Source of the DNA: Ruegeria atlantica
Lineage (GTDB): Bacteria > Pseudomonadota > Alphaproteobacteria > Rhodobacterales > Rhodobacteraceae
Length of the DNA stretch: 64,000 nucleotides
NCBI RefSeq assembly: GCF_013032005.1
Contig: NZ_WQBE01000010.1
Location: 1-64,000, forward strand
Direction of reading: 5' to 3'
Part shown: positions 1 to 8,760 of the stretch, one piece after another
Layout of the letters: each line of letters starts with the position of its first letter
Numbering within the stretch: the stretch's first letter is position 1
Notes under the pieces: generated by a model
Told to the model about the DNA's origin: nothing
The model's database searches: none
Seen by the model: the letters and a program-made list of their open reading frames with translations, nothing else
Position numbers and translations under genes: made by a program

Positions 1-124
1 CAGCCCCAGCGCCTTTCTCAATCAGGCACTCATAGCCCAGTTTCTGCAACTGCACAGCAGAGTCCGGCGTCATCGCGACGCGGTTCTCGCCGCCATATAT
101 TTCCTTCGGTGTGCCTATCTTCAT
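1..124 (-). CDS. pntA: NAD(P) transhydrogenase subunit alpha, N-terminal fragment
   Basis: The first 41 codons read on the minus strand from the ATG at 124 begin [20 protein letters not shown] and continue [20 protein letters not shown]. This is the N-terminal signature of the alpha subunit of proton-translocating NAD(P)+ transhydrogenase, which couples hydride transfer between NADH and NADP+ to proton movement across the inner membrane. The gene runs off the left edge, so only the start of the NAD-binding domain is seen. It lies 34 bases after the stop of the E3 gene on the same strand and may belong to the same transcript. There it could turn NADH made by the dehydrogenase complex into NADPH. 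That link is inference from position. Confidence 0.85.
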   Translation of the reverse strand, partial: MKIGTPKEIYGGENRVAMTPDSAVQLQKLGYECLIEKGAGA

Positions 125-158
125 ACCTTTTGTCCATTGAAAGCTTGTTCCGCCAGAC

Positions 159-1538
159 CTATAGATCTGTGATGGAACCAAGAGCCCGTTCGGTCGCAAG
201 TTGAATCGTCTCTGAAAGTGTTGGATGCGCGTGAACCGTCAACGCAATGTCTTTCAATGTTGCGCCCATCTCGATGGCCAGAACGCATTCTGAAAGAAGT
301 TCTCCCGCGTTCTGGCCAACAAGCGTAGCCCCAAGCAGTCTGTGGCTGTTGGGGCAATAGACCAGTTTGGTAAATCCTTCCTCCGAGCCAGAAGCTAGAT
401 TGCGACCACTAGCGCTCCAAGGAAAGCCAACGACTTCGTGTGTAATGTCTTGCTCTTTAGCCTGCCCTTGATTCAGCCCTACCCAAGCAAGCTCTGGGTT
501 GGTGTAGGCCACAGATGGAATCAGAGTTGTTTCAAAAGCAACTGCATGACCTGAGGCAACTTCCGCAGCCACATGACCTTGGTAGGTTGCTCGATGAGCC
601 ACCATGGGATTGCCAGTTACATCACCGACGGCAAATATTCCTTCGATATTAGTTTGACAGTGTGAGTCAACGACGATGACTCCTTTTTCGTCTGTTGTCA
701 CACCCGCAGCATCAGCATTTACTATTCCTCCGGAAGCGCGTCGACCAACGGCCTGAATTGCTGCGTCGACCTTGACATCGCCTGAAAACATTCCTTCACA
801 ACTTAGGGTAAGAGCTGTTTTGGTAGCCTTGACCGAAGAAACCTTGGTGCGTGTATGGATTGTGACGCCCTGGCTCTCAAGAGCTTTGTGTAAAACCTTT
901 ACAGCCTCAAAATCGACTCCCGGGGCGATTTGTTCCATGAACTCGATTACGACGACTCGAGCGCCAAGCGCGGCATAAACAGTGGCCATTTCTAAGCCGA
1001 TAATACCGCCTCCAACGATCGCCAAGCGTTTAGGTACCTTGCGCAGTTCCAACGCAGCAGACGAATCCCAGATACGGTTATCCGCTGGCCAACCAGGTAG
1101 CTGCACGGGAGCGGACCCTACGGCAATCACCGCCTGTTCAAATGTCCATGAGTCACCGTCGATATCCAAAGTCTTTGGTCCCGTGAACGCTGCTTCGCCC
1201 CGTATGATACGAACGTTGCGACGCTCTGCTAGACTGCTCAGACCGGCAGTCAGCTGTGCGACAATGCCATCCTTTCGCGCTCGCAACTTGTCGATATCGA
1301 CCGAAACATTTCCCGTTGAAATGCCCCATCCATCGCTATGTTGCGCGTCGCGTATCAGTTCAGCGGCGTGTAGAAGAGCCTTTGACGGGATGCAGCCCTC
1401 ATTTAGGCATACTCCACCCAATGAGGCCCTGGGATCGACCAGAACTACCTCTCGTCCCAGGTCAGCAGCACGAAAGGCACAAGCGTACCCACCGGGGCCA
1501 GCGCCCAATACGATGAACTCAGCATGATTATCAGCCAT
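159..1538 (-). CDS. lpdA: Dihydrolipoyl dehydrogenase (E3)
   Basis: This 459-residue flavoprotein reoxidises the dihydrolipoyl group of the carrier protein and passes electrons to NAD+. The FAD-binding motif [14 protein letters not shown] is at residues 13-26, followed by the redox-active disulfide in [14 protein letters not shown] second dinucleotide motif, [10 protein letters not shown], marks the NAD domain, and the C-terminal HAHPTLSE carries the catalytic His-Glu pair. Length and motif order are normal for the family. The ATG at 1538 follows a purine-rich AGGGATGATATC stretch. It is the last gene of the complex cluster, 11 bases after the E2 stop, so this cluster appears to have its own dedicated E3. 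Confidence 0.95.
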   Translation of the reverse strand: MADNHAEFIVLGAGPGGYACAFRAADLGREVVLVDPRASLGGVCLNEGCIPSKALLHAAELIRDAQHSDGWGISTGNVSVDIDKLRARKDGIVAQLTAGLSSLAERRNVRIIRGEAAFTGPKTLDIDGDSWTFEQAVIAVGSAPVQLPGWPADNRIWDSSAALELRKVPKRLAIVGGGIIGLEMATVYAALGARVVVIEFMEQIAPGVDFEAVKVLHKALESQGVTIHTRTKVSSVKATKTALTLSCEGMFSGDVKVDAAIQAVGRRASGGIVNADAAGVTTDEKGVIVVDSHCQTNIEGIFAVGDVTGNPMVAHRATYQGHVAAEVASGHAVAFETTLIPSVAYTNPELAWVGLNQGQAKEQDITHEVVGFPWSASGRNLASGSEEGFTKLVYCPNSHRLLGATLVGQNAGELLSECVLAIEMGATLKDIALTVHAHPTLSETIQLATERALGSITDL

Positions 1539-1549
1539 GATATCATCCC

Positions 1550-2431
1550 TTAGATCGTCATTTGGCGCGGGTCAGATAACAGTCCGCAAAGATGATTCAT
1601 AAAACGTGCAGCGTCGGCTCCATTAATTACTCGGTGGTCATAGCTGAGATCTAAAGGAACCATCGGTCTGGGAGTGGGTTTTTCACCGTCCCAGACTGTA
1701 ACCGTTTCAACTCTTGTAATTCCAAGTATTGCAACTTCGGGTGGGTTCACTATCGGTGTAAAGGCTGTTCCTCCAAGACCGCCAAGGTTCGTAATAGTCA
1801 TCGACGCTCCCCCCATCTCGTTCGGCCCGATTTTTCGCCTCTGGGCACGTGCGGCCAGAGCCGCGATTTCCGAAGCTATCAACCAAAGACCCTTTTGGTC
1901 TGCATCACGAACAACCGGCACCATCAGACCATGTTCGGTGTCCACCGCTACCCCAATATGGACGTAGTCCTTAAGGATTAGAGTTTCTGTATCAGCAGCC
2001 AGAGAAGCATTGAAACGAGGATAGGCACGTAGTGCATGTGCAAGCGCTTTAACGTGAAATGCCAATGCGGTGAGCTTGACCCCTCGAACCTGTGCTTCCT
2101 CCTTCCAGTCTGCGCGCAACGCCTCGATCATGCTAACATCAGCGCGATCATGATGGGTGACTTGCGGAATCATTGCGTTGGAAGCTTCGAGATTGGCAGC
2201 TGCCACTTTAGCAAATCGAGTCATTGGTTCGCGGCGAACTGGCCCAAAGGCGGCGTGATCTACGTCCCAATGGGACGTGCCAGTGGATATCTGAGTGATA
2301 TTTCGAGAAGTGCCTTGAAGATCTTCGCGCGTAATCGTCTCACGGTTAAGAGCGCTGGCCAACTCTTTCAGATCAATACCTTTCTGTAATGCAAGGGCCC
2401 TGACTGATGGTGATGCGATGACATCCTTCAT
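1550..2431 (-). CDS. Dihydrolipoamide acyltransferase E2, catalytic part without lipoyl domain
   Basis: A 293-residue protein that starts directly with a peripheral-subunit-binding domain (SPSVRALALQKGIDL, about residues 7-40) and continues into the chloramphenicol-acetyltransferase-like catalytic domain. The active-site segment SYDHRVINGADAARF is near the C-terminus. It has Asn where most E2 proteins have Asp in HxxxDG; some bacterial pyruvate dehydrogenase E2 proteins share this variant. There is no lipoyl domain, although a typical E2 carries one to three. The lipoyl domains are on a separate protein encoded at 3914-5212, so the E2 function is split between two genes. It is 9 bases from the aldehyde dehydrogenase gene and 11 from lpdA. 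The acyl substrate cannot be told from the sequence. Confidence 0.88.
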   Translation of the reverse strand: MKDVIASPSVRALALQKGIDLKELASALNRETITREDLQGTSRNITQISTGTSHWDVDHAAFGPVRREPMTRFAKVAAANLEASNAMIPQVTHHDRADVSMIEALRADWKEEAQVRGVKLTALAFHVKALAHALRAYPRFNASLAADTETLILKDYVHIGVAVDTEHGLMVPVVRDADQKGLWLIASEIAALAARAQRRKIGPNEMGGASMTITNLGGLGGTAFTPIVNPPEVAILGITRVETVTVWDGEKPTPRPMVPLDLSYDHRVINGADAARFMNHLCGLLSDPRQMTI

Positions 2432-2440
2432 GACCGCCCC

Positions 2441-3898
2441 CTACCAACTTGCCGAAATGTATTGAGTTTCCATAAATTCCAACATGCCTTCGTGGCCGCC
2501 TTCACGCCCCAAACCAGACTGTTTGGTGCCACCGAATGGTGCTGCTGGGTCCGAAACTATACCCCGGTTCAGGCCAACCATGCCGTAGTCCAACTTTTCG
2601 CAAACCTGCAGGGCGCTTTTCATGTCTTCGGAAAACACATAAGCGACAAGTCCATACTCTGTATTGTTGGCTCGGTTGATTACATCTTCTTCGTCCCGGA
2701 AAGTTTGAATTGCGGCTACCGGCCCAAAAATTTCGTCATTTACGCAGGCTGCAGTTTCCGGGACATTTGAAATCACCGTGGGTGGATAGAAAAAACCCTT
2801 ACCTTCCGGCATTACCCCGCCACATTCTAACCGCCCTCCCTTGGCCACGGCGTCGTCAACAAATGCTGCCACCTTGTTACGTGTATCTGCGTTAACCAAA
2901 GGCCCGACATCGACTAAAGGATCTGTGCCGTCACCTACTTTCAACTGCGACATGGCGGCAGCAAGCCTTGTAGTAAAGGCGTCTGAAATGCTCTCGTGTA
3001 CGTAGATACGATTGGCGGCAGTACAGGCTTCTCCAAGATTACGCATCTTAGCCAGCATCGTTCCTTTTACGGCGGTATCCAGATTAGCGTCGCTAAATAC
3101 AATCAGTGGGGCGTTGCCCCCGAGTTCCATCGCTGGTTTAAGCACCTGATCCGCCGCTGAATGCAACAATTTCCGACCGACATTTGTAGAGCCCGTAAAA
3201 GACACTACGCGAACCCGTGGATCATGTAGCATATGGTCAACCAGGGCACCCGAGTGTTTTGTTGGCAGCACATTGACTAAACCGCGGGGTACTCCCGCTT
3301 CTTCCAACAGCGGCATCAAGGCGAGCATAGTAAGGGGAGTTTCTGAAGCGGGCTTAATGATAACGCCGCAGCCCGCCGCCAATGCCGGAGCAATCTTGCG
3401 AGTACCCATAGCTGCTGGATAGTTCCATGGTGTTACCAGAACAGCAAGGCCTGCGGGCTTGTGTTGCACCAAAATACGGGCGCCAGAGTTTGGTGCGTGA
3501 GTAATCAGACCATCGGCACGTACGGCTTCTTCTGCGAACCAGCGAAAAAACTCGGCTGCGTAGGTGACTTCACCCAAAGCATCTACACATGCCTTGCCGT
3601 TTTCCAGCGTAATCAATTGAGCGAACTCTTCTTGGCGCTTGGTGATCAATTTCCACGCCCTGCGGAGAACTTCCGAGCGAGCACGAGGCGTGCGTGCAGC
3701 CCAATCTCGCATCGCTATCTCAGCCGCATCAAGCGCGGCATCCGCATCACTATTCTCAGCGGAGGCGACCGAGGCGATCAATTCTTCCGTGGCCGGGTTA
3801 ACGACCTCGAACCGTTCGCCGGAAGCTCCTTTTTTCCAAGCCCCGTTTATATAGAGGTCGGAAGCCAGATTTCTGTTTGTCTCTTCCATAACGGTCAT
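2441..3898 (-). CDS. NAD(P)-dependent aldehyde dehydrogenase, succinate-semialdehyde dehydrogenase-like
   Basis: A 485-residue aldehyde dehydrogenase of normal length. It has the cofactor-domain segment VTPWNYPAAM, the SFTGSTNVGR motif, the general-base region ELGGNAPL, the catalytic cysteine in GEACTAANR and the C-terminal EIFGPVA and GGTKQSGLGREG motifs. Overall it most resembles the GabD/SSADH branch, but the substrate is not proven. It is unusual to find it in the middle of a 2-oxoacid dehydrogenase cluster, between the lipoyl protein and the catalytic E2. It may oxidise an aldehyde that arises in the same catabolic route. The ATG at 3898 is preceded by GAGGACTCCAAA; a second ATG lies three codons in. 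Confidence 0.85.
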   Translation of the reverse strand: MTVMEETNRNLASDLYINGAWKKGASGERFEVVNPATEELIASVASAENSDADAALDAAEIAMRDWAARTPRARSEVLRRAWKLITKRQEEFAQLITLENGKACVDALGEVTYAAEFFRWFAEEAVRADGLITHAPNSGARILVQHKPAGLAVLVTPWNYPAAMGTRKIAPALAAGCGVIIKPASETPLTMLALMPLLEEAGVPRGLVNVLPTKHSGALVDHMLHDPRVRVVSFTGSTNVGRKLLHSAADQVLKPAMELGGNAPLIVFSDANLDTAVKGTMLAKMRNLGEACTAANRIYVHESISDAFTTRLAAAMSQLKVGDGTDPLVDVGPLVNADTRNKVAAFVDDAVAKGGRLECGGVMPEGKGFFYPPTVISNVPETAACVNDEIFGPVAAIQTFRDEEDVINRANNTEYGLVAYVFSEDMKSALQVCEKLDYGMVGLNRGIVSDPAAPFGGTKQSGLGREGGHEGMLEFMETQYISASW

Positions 3899-3913
3899 TT
3901 TGGAGTCCTCGTG

Positions 3914-5212
3914 TCAGAGCAAATGACGCAGGGGTTGATTCAATCTCCCCGCGAATTCTGCAAGTAGTGTCGCCGCATCCCTTGCTGAGAATTGGGAATT
4001 GGTACATTCCAAGGTGACCCTAAGGAGGGCACCATTTTGTGACATTGTTAGAACTGGCACCTCTTCTGGACCAAAGTGAACCTTTTTCACCGAGGTGTTC
4101 CGCAAGTCTCGTAGACGAAGGTCTGGAGTATCGTCGGACTGGCTGGGGCAATTTACTGTGGCCCCAAGACGGGATGTCGCCTTATACCGGTGGACTTTCC
4201 CGAATGTTTCAACTTCGATACATGCTGGATGACCTAGGCTTGCTGCGGCAAAACTAGCCAACAGACTTTTGGGATCAGAGATGCCAGCCATGTCGGCAGC
4301 CCAATTTGAAAATTCGATAAATTCGCCGAGAGTGACTTCTGCAACCAAATGCCGTGTCGATTCCGCATTTGCGATATTTGGTTTCTCCAACGGAGCTTTC
4401 AATAGATCGATGTCTGCCGCATGATAGGGTTGCGGGTACCCCAAATTGACTAGCTGTGAAAGTTCGAGCCCCTGCTCCAGCACCAGCCGTCGCGCCTTTG
4501 GGGATGCCAAAATACGGTCAGCTTCACGCTGCAGATTACCCACAGGTTCTATTGGCAGACTTGTCTTGAATTCCGTTGTAAGTAACTCGGCGGACGTGGC
4601 TTCTTTTTCGACCTTCGTCGTCACTTTACTTGAGCGCACATAAGGCACATCAGGCGCATCGGCGGTGACCACAGCGATAACCTGACCGACTTGGACATTA
4701 TCTCCCACTCCGGCAAGAACGCCCGCTAAAAAGCCATTGTGCCCTGTCGCAACCTCAACTGTGCTCTTGTCTGTTTCCACCTCGAACAAAATATCCTCAG
4801 CAGCAACTGCCTCACCGGGCTGTTTGCGCCAACTAACAATAAGACCGGTGTCTTGCGCCATGCCAAGTGCGGGCATGATGATCTCCTGACCGATCGGCGG
4901 CTCGCTTTGATCTTCTGCTTTAGCTGGAAATGTGTCTTGCTTCAGCACGGCTACGCTCTCGCTGTGGATTTCGAGCGTCTCAGAAATCGTGGCAATTCGT
5001 TCGCCAACTGGAACCGTGGTCCCGGCCTCAACGTGGACTTTAGTCAAGAAGCCTGTCCCTTGCGCCTCGACTTCCATCGTTGCCTTGTCGGTTTCGACCT
5101 CGAATAAAATGTCGCCTTCATCCACCGCATCACCAAGGCTCTTGTGCCAAGCCACTAGAACCCCGCTGTCCTGAGCCATACCAAGTGCCGGCATGATGAC
5201 TTCAAGCGGCAT
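3914..5212 (-). CDS. Di-lipoyl carrier protein with subunit-binding domain and decayed E2 domain
   Basis: A 432-residue protein with two lipoyl domains in tandem (about residues 1-78 and 112-188). Each has the lipoylation site, ETDKATMEVE in the first and ETDKSTVEVA in the second. A peripheral-subunit-binding domain follows (ASPKARRLVLEQGLEL, about 234-270). The remaining 150 residues resemble a shortened acyltransferase fold but lack the HxxxDG active site. The protein therefore probably carries acyl groups and docks E1 or E3 without catalysing transfer. The active E2 domain is the separate product at 1550-2431. The start overlaps the end of the E1 beta gene by 11 bases, which suggests translational coupling. 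Function of the C-terminal part is unknown. Confidence 0.85.
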   Translation of the reverse strand: MPLEVIMPALGMAQDSGVLVAWHKSLGDAVDEGDILFEVETDKATMEVEAQGTGFLTKVHVEAGTTVPVGERIATISETLEIHSESVAVLKQDTFPAKAEDQSEPPIGQEIIMPALGMAQDTGLIVSWRKQPGEAVAAEDILFEVETDKSTVEVATGHNGFLAGVLAGVGDNVQVGQVIAVVTADAPDVPYVRSSKVTTKVEKEATSAELLTTEFKTSLPIEPVGNLQREADRILASPKARRLVLEQGLELSQLVNLGYPQPYHAADIDLLKAPLEKPNIANAESTRHLVAEVTLGEFIEFSNWAADMAGISDPKSLLASFAAASLGHPACIEVETFGKVHRYKATSRLGATVNCPSQSDDTPDLRLRDLRNTSVKKVHFGPEEVPVLTMSQNGALLRVTLECTNSQFSARDAATLLAEFAGRLNQPLRHLL

Positions 5213-6197
5213 GTATCATCTCCCCAGACATCAGCCTGCGCGCACTTTGGGTAACTCCCAAAGGGGTTGGAACTGTAAAATCCTCCAACGCTGGACTGAA
5301 AGGCACTGGAACGTCCATCGCACCCATTCGCAACACTGGCGCGTCTAAATAGTAAAATGCCTTCTCATTGATTCGACTGGCAATTTCGGCGGTAACGCCA
5401 TAGCTCTGGTGACCTTCGTCTACGACAATCACACGAGAAGTCTTTTTAGCAGATTTCAGTAGAGTTTCTTCATCCAAGGGAACTATAGTACGCGGATCGA
5501 TGACCTCTGCATCGATGCCGTCCTCGGCCAGTATTTCAGCTGCGGCTTCGCAAACCTGAACCATAGACGACGTACCTATCAGCGTAATATCTCGGCCCTT
5601 ACGCTTGATATTGGCCTCGCCAAATGGAATTAGAAATTCATCATCGGGAACTAGCGCCTTTTCGTTATACATAAGCTTGTCTTCAAAGATCACGACCGGG
5701 TTGTTATCCCGGATAGCAGTCTTCAATAAGCCTTTAGCTTCATAAGCTGATGACGGTAGCGCTACTTTTACGCCGGGGATGTGCGCAACCAGCGCATGCA
5801 GAGATTGGCTGTGTTGCGCCGCAGATCTGCGGGTCGCACCTAGATTCGTTCGCAAGACCAAAGGTACATTTAGTTTTCCACCTGACATATAGTGAGTTTT
5901 TGCAGCTTGGTTGCAGAGCTGATCCATGACCAAAAAGATAAAATCTCCAAACATCAAATCGACTACAGGCCGTGTGCCGGTTATAGCCGCGCCAACTGCA
6001 ATCCCCATGAACCCGGGTTCAGAAATAGGCGTATCTACGACGCGTGAGGTGCCAAACTCTTCAACAAGCCCGCTCAAAACTTTAAAAGGCGTGCCCGCTT
6101 CAGCGACGTCTTCTCCGATGATAAATACGGATTCGTCGCGTCGCATTTCTTCGGCGAGGGCTTCGTTTACAGCCTGTGACAGAGTGATGTTGCGCAT
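5202..6197 (-). CDS. 2-oxoacid/acetoin-type dehydrogenase E1 component, beta subunit
   Basis: The transketolase-type beta subunit of a heterotetrameric E1 (about 331 residues), which with the alpha subunit decarboxylates or cleaves the substrate on thiamine diphosphate and loads lipoate. Visible family segments include IGEDVAEAGTPFK, DTPISEPGFMGIAVGAA and VDLMFGDFIFLVMDQL. I chose the ATG at 6197 (MRNITLSQAVNEAL) because GAGGAAAG lies just upstream. A longer reading would start inside the alpha-subunit gene. It lacks the N-terminal lipoyl domain that is fused to E1 beta in the housekeeping pyruvate dehydrogenase of many alphaproteobacteria. That supports a separate catabolic complex. Confidence 0.92.
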   Translation of the reverse strand: MRNITLSQAVNEALAEEMRRDESVFIIGEDVAEAGTPFKVLSGLVEEFGTSRVVDTPISEPGFMGIAVGAAITGTRPVVDLMFGDFIFLVMDQLCNQAAKTHYMSGGKLNVPLVLRTNLGATRRSAAQHSQSLHALVAHIPGVKVALPSSAYEAKGLLKTAIRDNNPVVIFEDKLMYNEKALVPDDEFLIPFGEANIKRKGRDITLIGTSSMVQVCEAAAEILAEDGIDAEVIDPRTIVPLDEETLLKSAKKTSRVIVVDEGHQSYGVTAEIASRINEKAFYYLDAPVLRMGAMDVPVPFSPALEDFTVPTPLGVTQSARRLMSGEMIHAA

Positions 6198-6207
6198 ATC
6201 TCTTTCC

Positions 6208-7209
6208 TCAGGCCAGTGCGTGTTCGACGTCTGTGAAAACATGCATATCGACTTCGGACACGTCGGGGAATTTGGCGTTCAGTGCGTATTCTACAGCCGC
6301 AGACGCATCGGATTTAACCTCTGCGTTTAAACCATCAATCTCATCTTCAGTTGCTATACCCTCGTTAACGAGCCAGCCCCGAAATTTGATGATTGGGTCG
6401 CGATTTTCCTTCCAATCCCGCTCCTCTTTCTTGGAGCGGTAATATTCTCGGTTTATGTCCCCTACATGATGGCCATGGTAGCGATACGTCATTAATTCCA
6501 TGAAAAAAGGACCCTCGCCCTTCCGAGACCGTTCGACTAGCTTTTCAGTAAGGGCGTTAACCGCCAATACATCTTGGCCGTCTACCTGATGTGCCTCAAT
6601 TCCAAAGGCCTCAGCACGCGCCAGGATAGAACCGGCGGCGATTTCATCGGTGCGAGTGTACTCCGAATAACCGTTGTTCTCACATGCATATATGACCGGC
6701 AAGCTCCAAAGCGACGCCATGTTCATGACCTCGTACATCAACCCTTGTGCGGTCGCTCCATCCCCAAAAAAGCAAACGGTTACATCGTCTTTCCCCAAAA
6801 ATTTCGAGGTAAGTGCCGAGCCGGTGGCTATACCCATTGATCCGCCTACTATGGCATTCGCACCAAGGTTGCCGTTTGATTGGTCTGCAATGTGCATACT
6901 GCCACCCTTACCCCGGCAATATCCCTCTTCTTTGCCCAGAAGTTCACAAAACATTTCCTTAAACTCGGCACCTTTAGCGACGCAATGTCCGTGCCCGCGG
7001 TGGGTCGAAGTAATTTTATCGGTTGTACGCAAGGCCTCACATATCCCGACAGCGACGGCTTCTTCACCAGAATACATGTGTGTAAGTCCTGGCATTTTTG
7101 CCGCCAGATACAGCTGATTGGCGTTGTCCTCGAACGTACGTATCCGCACCATTTGCGTGTACATTCGTAAGTAATCTTTCGCGTTTGAGGACTTCTTGAT
7201 GGGACTCAT
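6208..7209 (-). CDS. 2-oxoacid/acetoin-type dehydrogenase E1 component, alpha subunit
   Basis: A 333-residue thiamine-diphosphate-binding alpha subunit. The cofactor motif runs from FFGDGATAQG to ENNGYSEYT (GDG...NN, spaced as in the family), and THRGHGHCVAKGAE and YRYHGHHVGDINREYYRSK are present. The last segment is what I recall as typical of acetoin-dehydrogenase-like E1 alpha proteins rather than housekeeping pyruvate dehydrogenase. Substrate assignment to acetoin, pyruvate or another 2-oxoacid stays open. The stop lies 10 bases before the chosen beta-subunit start. The gene is 57 bases downstream of the M24 enzyme gene, so all are probably co-transcribed. Confidence 0.92.
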   Translation of the reverse strand: MSPIKKSSNAKDYLRMYTQMVRIRTFEDNANQLYLAAKMPGLTHMYSGEEAVAVGICEALRTTDKITSTHRGHGHCVAKGAEFKEMFCELLGKEEGYCRGKGGSMHIADQSNGNLGANAIVGGSMGIATGSALTSKFLGKDDVTVCFFGDGATAQGLMYEVMNMASLWSLPVIYACENNGYSEYTRTDEIAAGSILARAEAFGIEAHQVDGQDVLAVNALTEKLVERSRKGEGPFFMELMTYRYHGHHVGDINREYYRSKKEERDWKENRDPIIKFRGWLVNEGIATEDEIDGLNAEVKSDASAAVEYALNAKFPDVSEVDMHVFTDVEHALA

Positions 7210-7266
7210 CTGGAACTCTCTTCAAAAAGGCGCCCGACCCCTTTGGGCCGGGCAGTTTCGGGGAGC

Positions 7267-8565
7267 CTAGTACCGGTTTGCAATAGGCAATTCTTCTGCC
7301 GGGAAGAGCGAAATCACCTCACAACCAGTTTCAGTCACAACTACTTCTTCTTCGATCCGGGCTGCAGAGTAGCCATCTGCTGCAGGGCAGTAGGTTTCCA
7401 ATGCAAAAACCATGCCCGTTTTGATTTCCATCGGGTGATCAAGACTGATAGCTCTGCTAATGATTGGCCGTTCGTGTAAAGCCAGACCCAAACCGTGGCC
7501 AAACTGCAAACCGAATGCGGTGTCTTCATTCGGGAATCCAAATTCTTCTGCCTTGGGCCAAACCTCAGCCACCTTGTCAGTTGAAACTCCTGGCTTAATC
7601 ATTGAGATTGACGCATCAATCCATTCACGCGCTTTAACGTAAGCGTCGTTCTGCGCTGAAGTCGCCTTACCGATGTTAAATGTGCGGTAGTAACACGTTC
7701 GATAGCCCTGATAACTCTGCAGTATGTCAAAGAACGCCTGGTCACCCGGACGGAACAGGCGGTCCGTGAAGTTATGGGGGTGTGGATTGCAGCGTTCCCC
7801 CGAAATGGCATTGATTGCCTCCACATCATCCGAACCCATTTCGTAAAGCATCTTGTTAGACAAGGCGACAATATCGTTTTCACGCACCCCAGGCTTCAAT
7901 TCTTCGTAAATCATGTGATAGACGCCATCGACCATCGACGCGGCTTGGGTCAACAACTGGATCTCATCCCAGTTCTTAATCTCTCTTGCCGCAAGCATGA
8001 TCTGCTGACCATCAATCACATGCAGACCTTCTTCCCTGAGTGCATGGAACATTGCAGTTTCGGCGTAGTCCACACCAACTGGCATATCGGCCATGCCCGC
8101 GTCTCGAATTAGTCCCGCGATCTGCTTAGCGTATTTCTTCATTAGGCCGAACTCGGGAGGGATAGTTCCGCGCATGCCTACAACGCCGGCAAGGCAATGA
8201 TCGGGTTCGAGCCAATCTGAGTACATCTGGTGATGAACTGCCGCGGAACCAAAATCCCAAACATATGGGGAATCGTCGCCCGTTAGCAGGCAAAAGCGGC
8301 ACATCTTGTCCCGCTCCCACTCGCCAATCTTTGTAGCAGAAACGTAACGAATGTTGTTGACATCAAAAAGAAGCAGGGTGCCCGCAGGAGAGTTTTGCAA
8401 AGCCTGACGCGTACGGGCCAACCTGTACCGGCGCAAGCGATCGTGGTCGATCCTCCGCTCAAAATCAACTGAAGTGTGCCCCCACGCTGGCAAGCGATCT
8501 CGCCATTCCCAATTGGGCTCAAGATCTTGAGGGGTTAGCATGTTGGGTCTCAGAGCTTGACTCAT
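7267..8565 (-). CDS. M24 (creatinase/aminopeptidase P fold) family protein, DddP-like, one metal ligand replaced
   Basis: A 432-residue pita-bread-fold protein of the M24 family. The N-terminal domain contains LLLFDVNNIRYVSATK and the C-terminal domain has the metal site. Four of the five usual ligands are visible: Asp280 (AFFDIL), His357 (FGHGLGL), Glu390 (FALETY) and Glu405 (RIEEEVVVTETG). The second aspartate, expected 11 residues after the first, is Cys291 in GYRTCYYRTF. Overall it resembles Xaa-Pro peptidase-like proteins and the roseobacter DMSP lyase DddP. The Cys substitution makes ordinary dinuclear peptidase chemistry doubtful. It sits between a hydroxyacid dehydrogenase and the E1 genes, so a lyase or hydrolase step feeding the complex is possible. 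I do not claim it cleaves DMSP. Confidence 0.8.
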   Translation of the reverse strand: MSQALRPNMLTPQDLEPNWEWRDRLPAWGHTSVDFERRIDHDRLRRYRLARTRQALQNSPAGTLLLFDVNNIRYVSATKIGEWERDKMCRFCLLTGDDSPYVWDFGSAAVHHQMYSDWLEPDHCLAGVVGMRGTIPPEFGLMKKYAKQIAGLIRDAGMADMPVGVDYAETAMFHALREEGLHVIDGQQIMLAAREIKNWDEIQLLTQAASMVDGVYHMIYEELKPGVRENDIVALSNKMLYEMGSDDVEAINAISGERCNPHPHNFTDRLFRPGDQAFFDILQSYQGYRTCYYRTFNIGKATSAQNDAYVKAREWIDASISMIKPGVSTDKVAEVWPKAEEFGFPNEDTAFGLQFGHGLGLALHERPIISRAISLDHPMEIKTGMVFALETYCPAADGYSAARIEEEVVVTETGCEVISLFPAEELPIANRY

Positions 8566-8760
8566 TTAGCTTTCTCACTTCTACCTTGTGGGCCATGACA
8601 AGGGGCTACCGGTCAACTTATTAGACCAGTCGCACACGCCCTTAGACCTCATCGCCCCGTTGAAAACGCACACCATTCCTGACTGCCTAACCGCAATTTT
8701 AGCGTTGGCGGGTCTGGCGCACGTATCTGCGTCAGAATTCACCCGCAAAGGGGTCAACTC

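Noticed and set aside
7267..8565. Calling the M24 protein DMSP lyase DddP outright
   Set aside because: Similarity is partial and one metal-ligand aspartate is cysteine; the substrate cannot be claimed.
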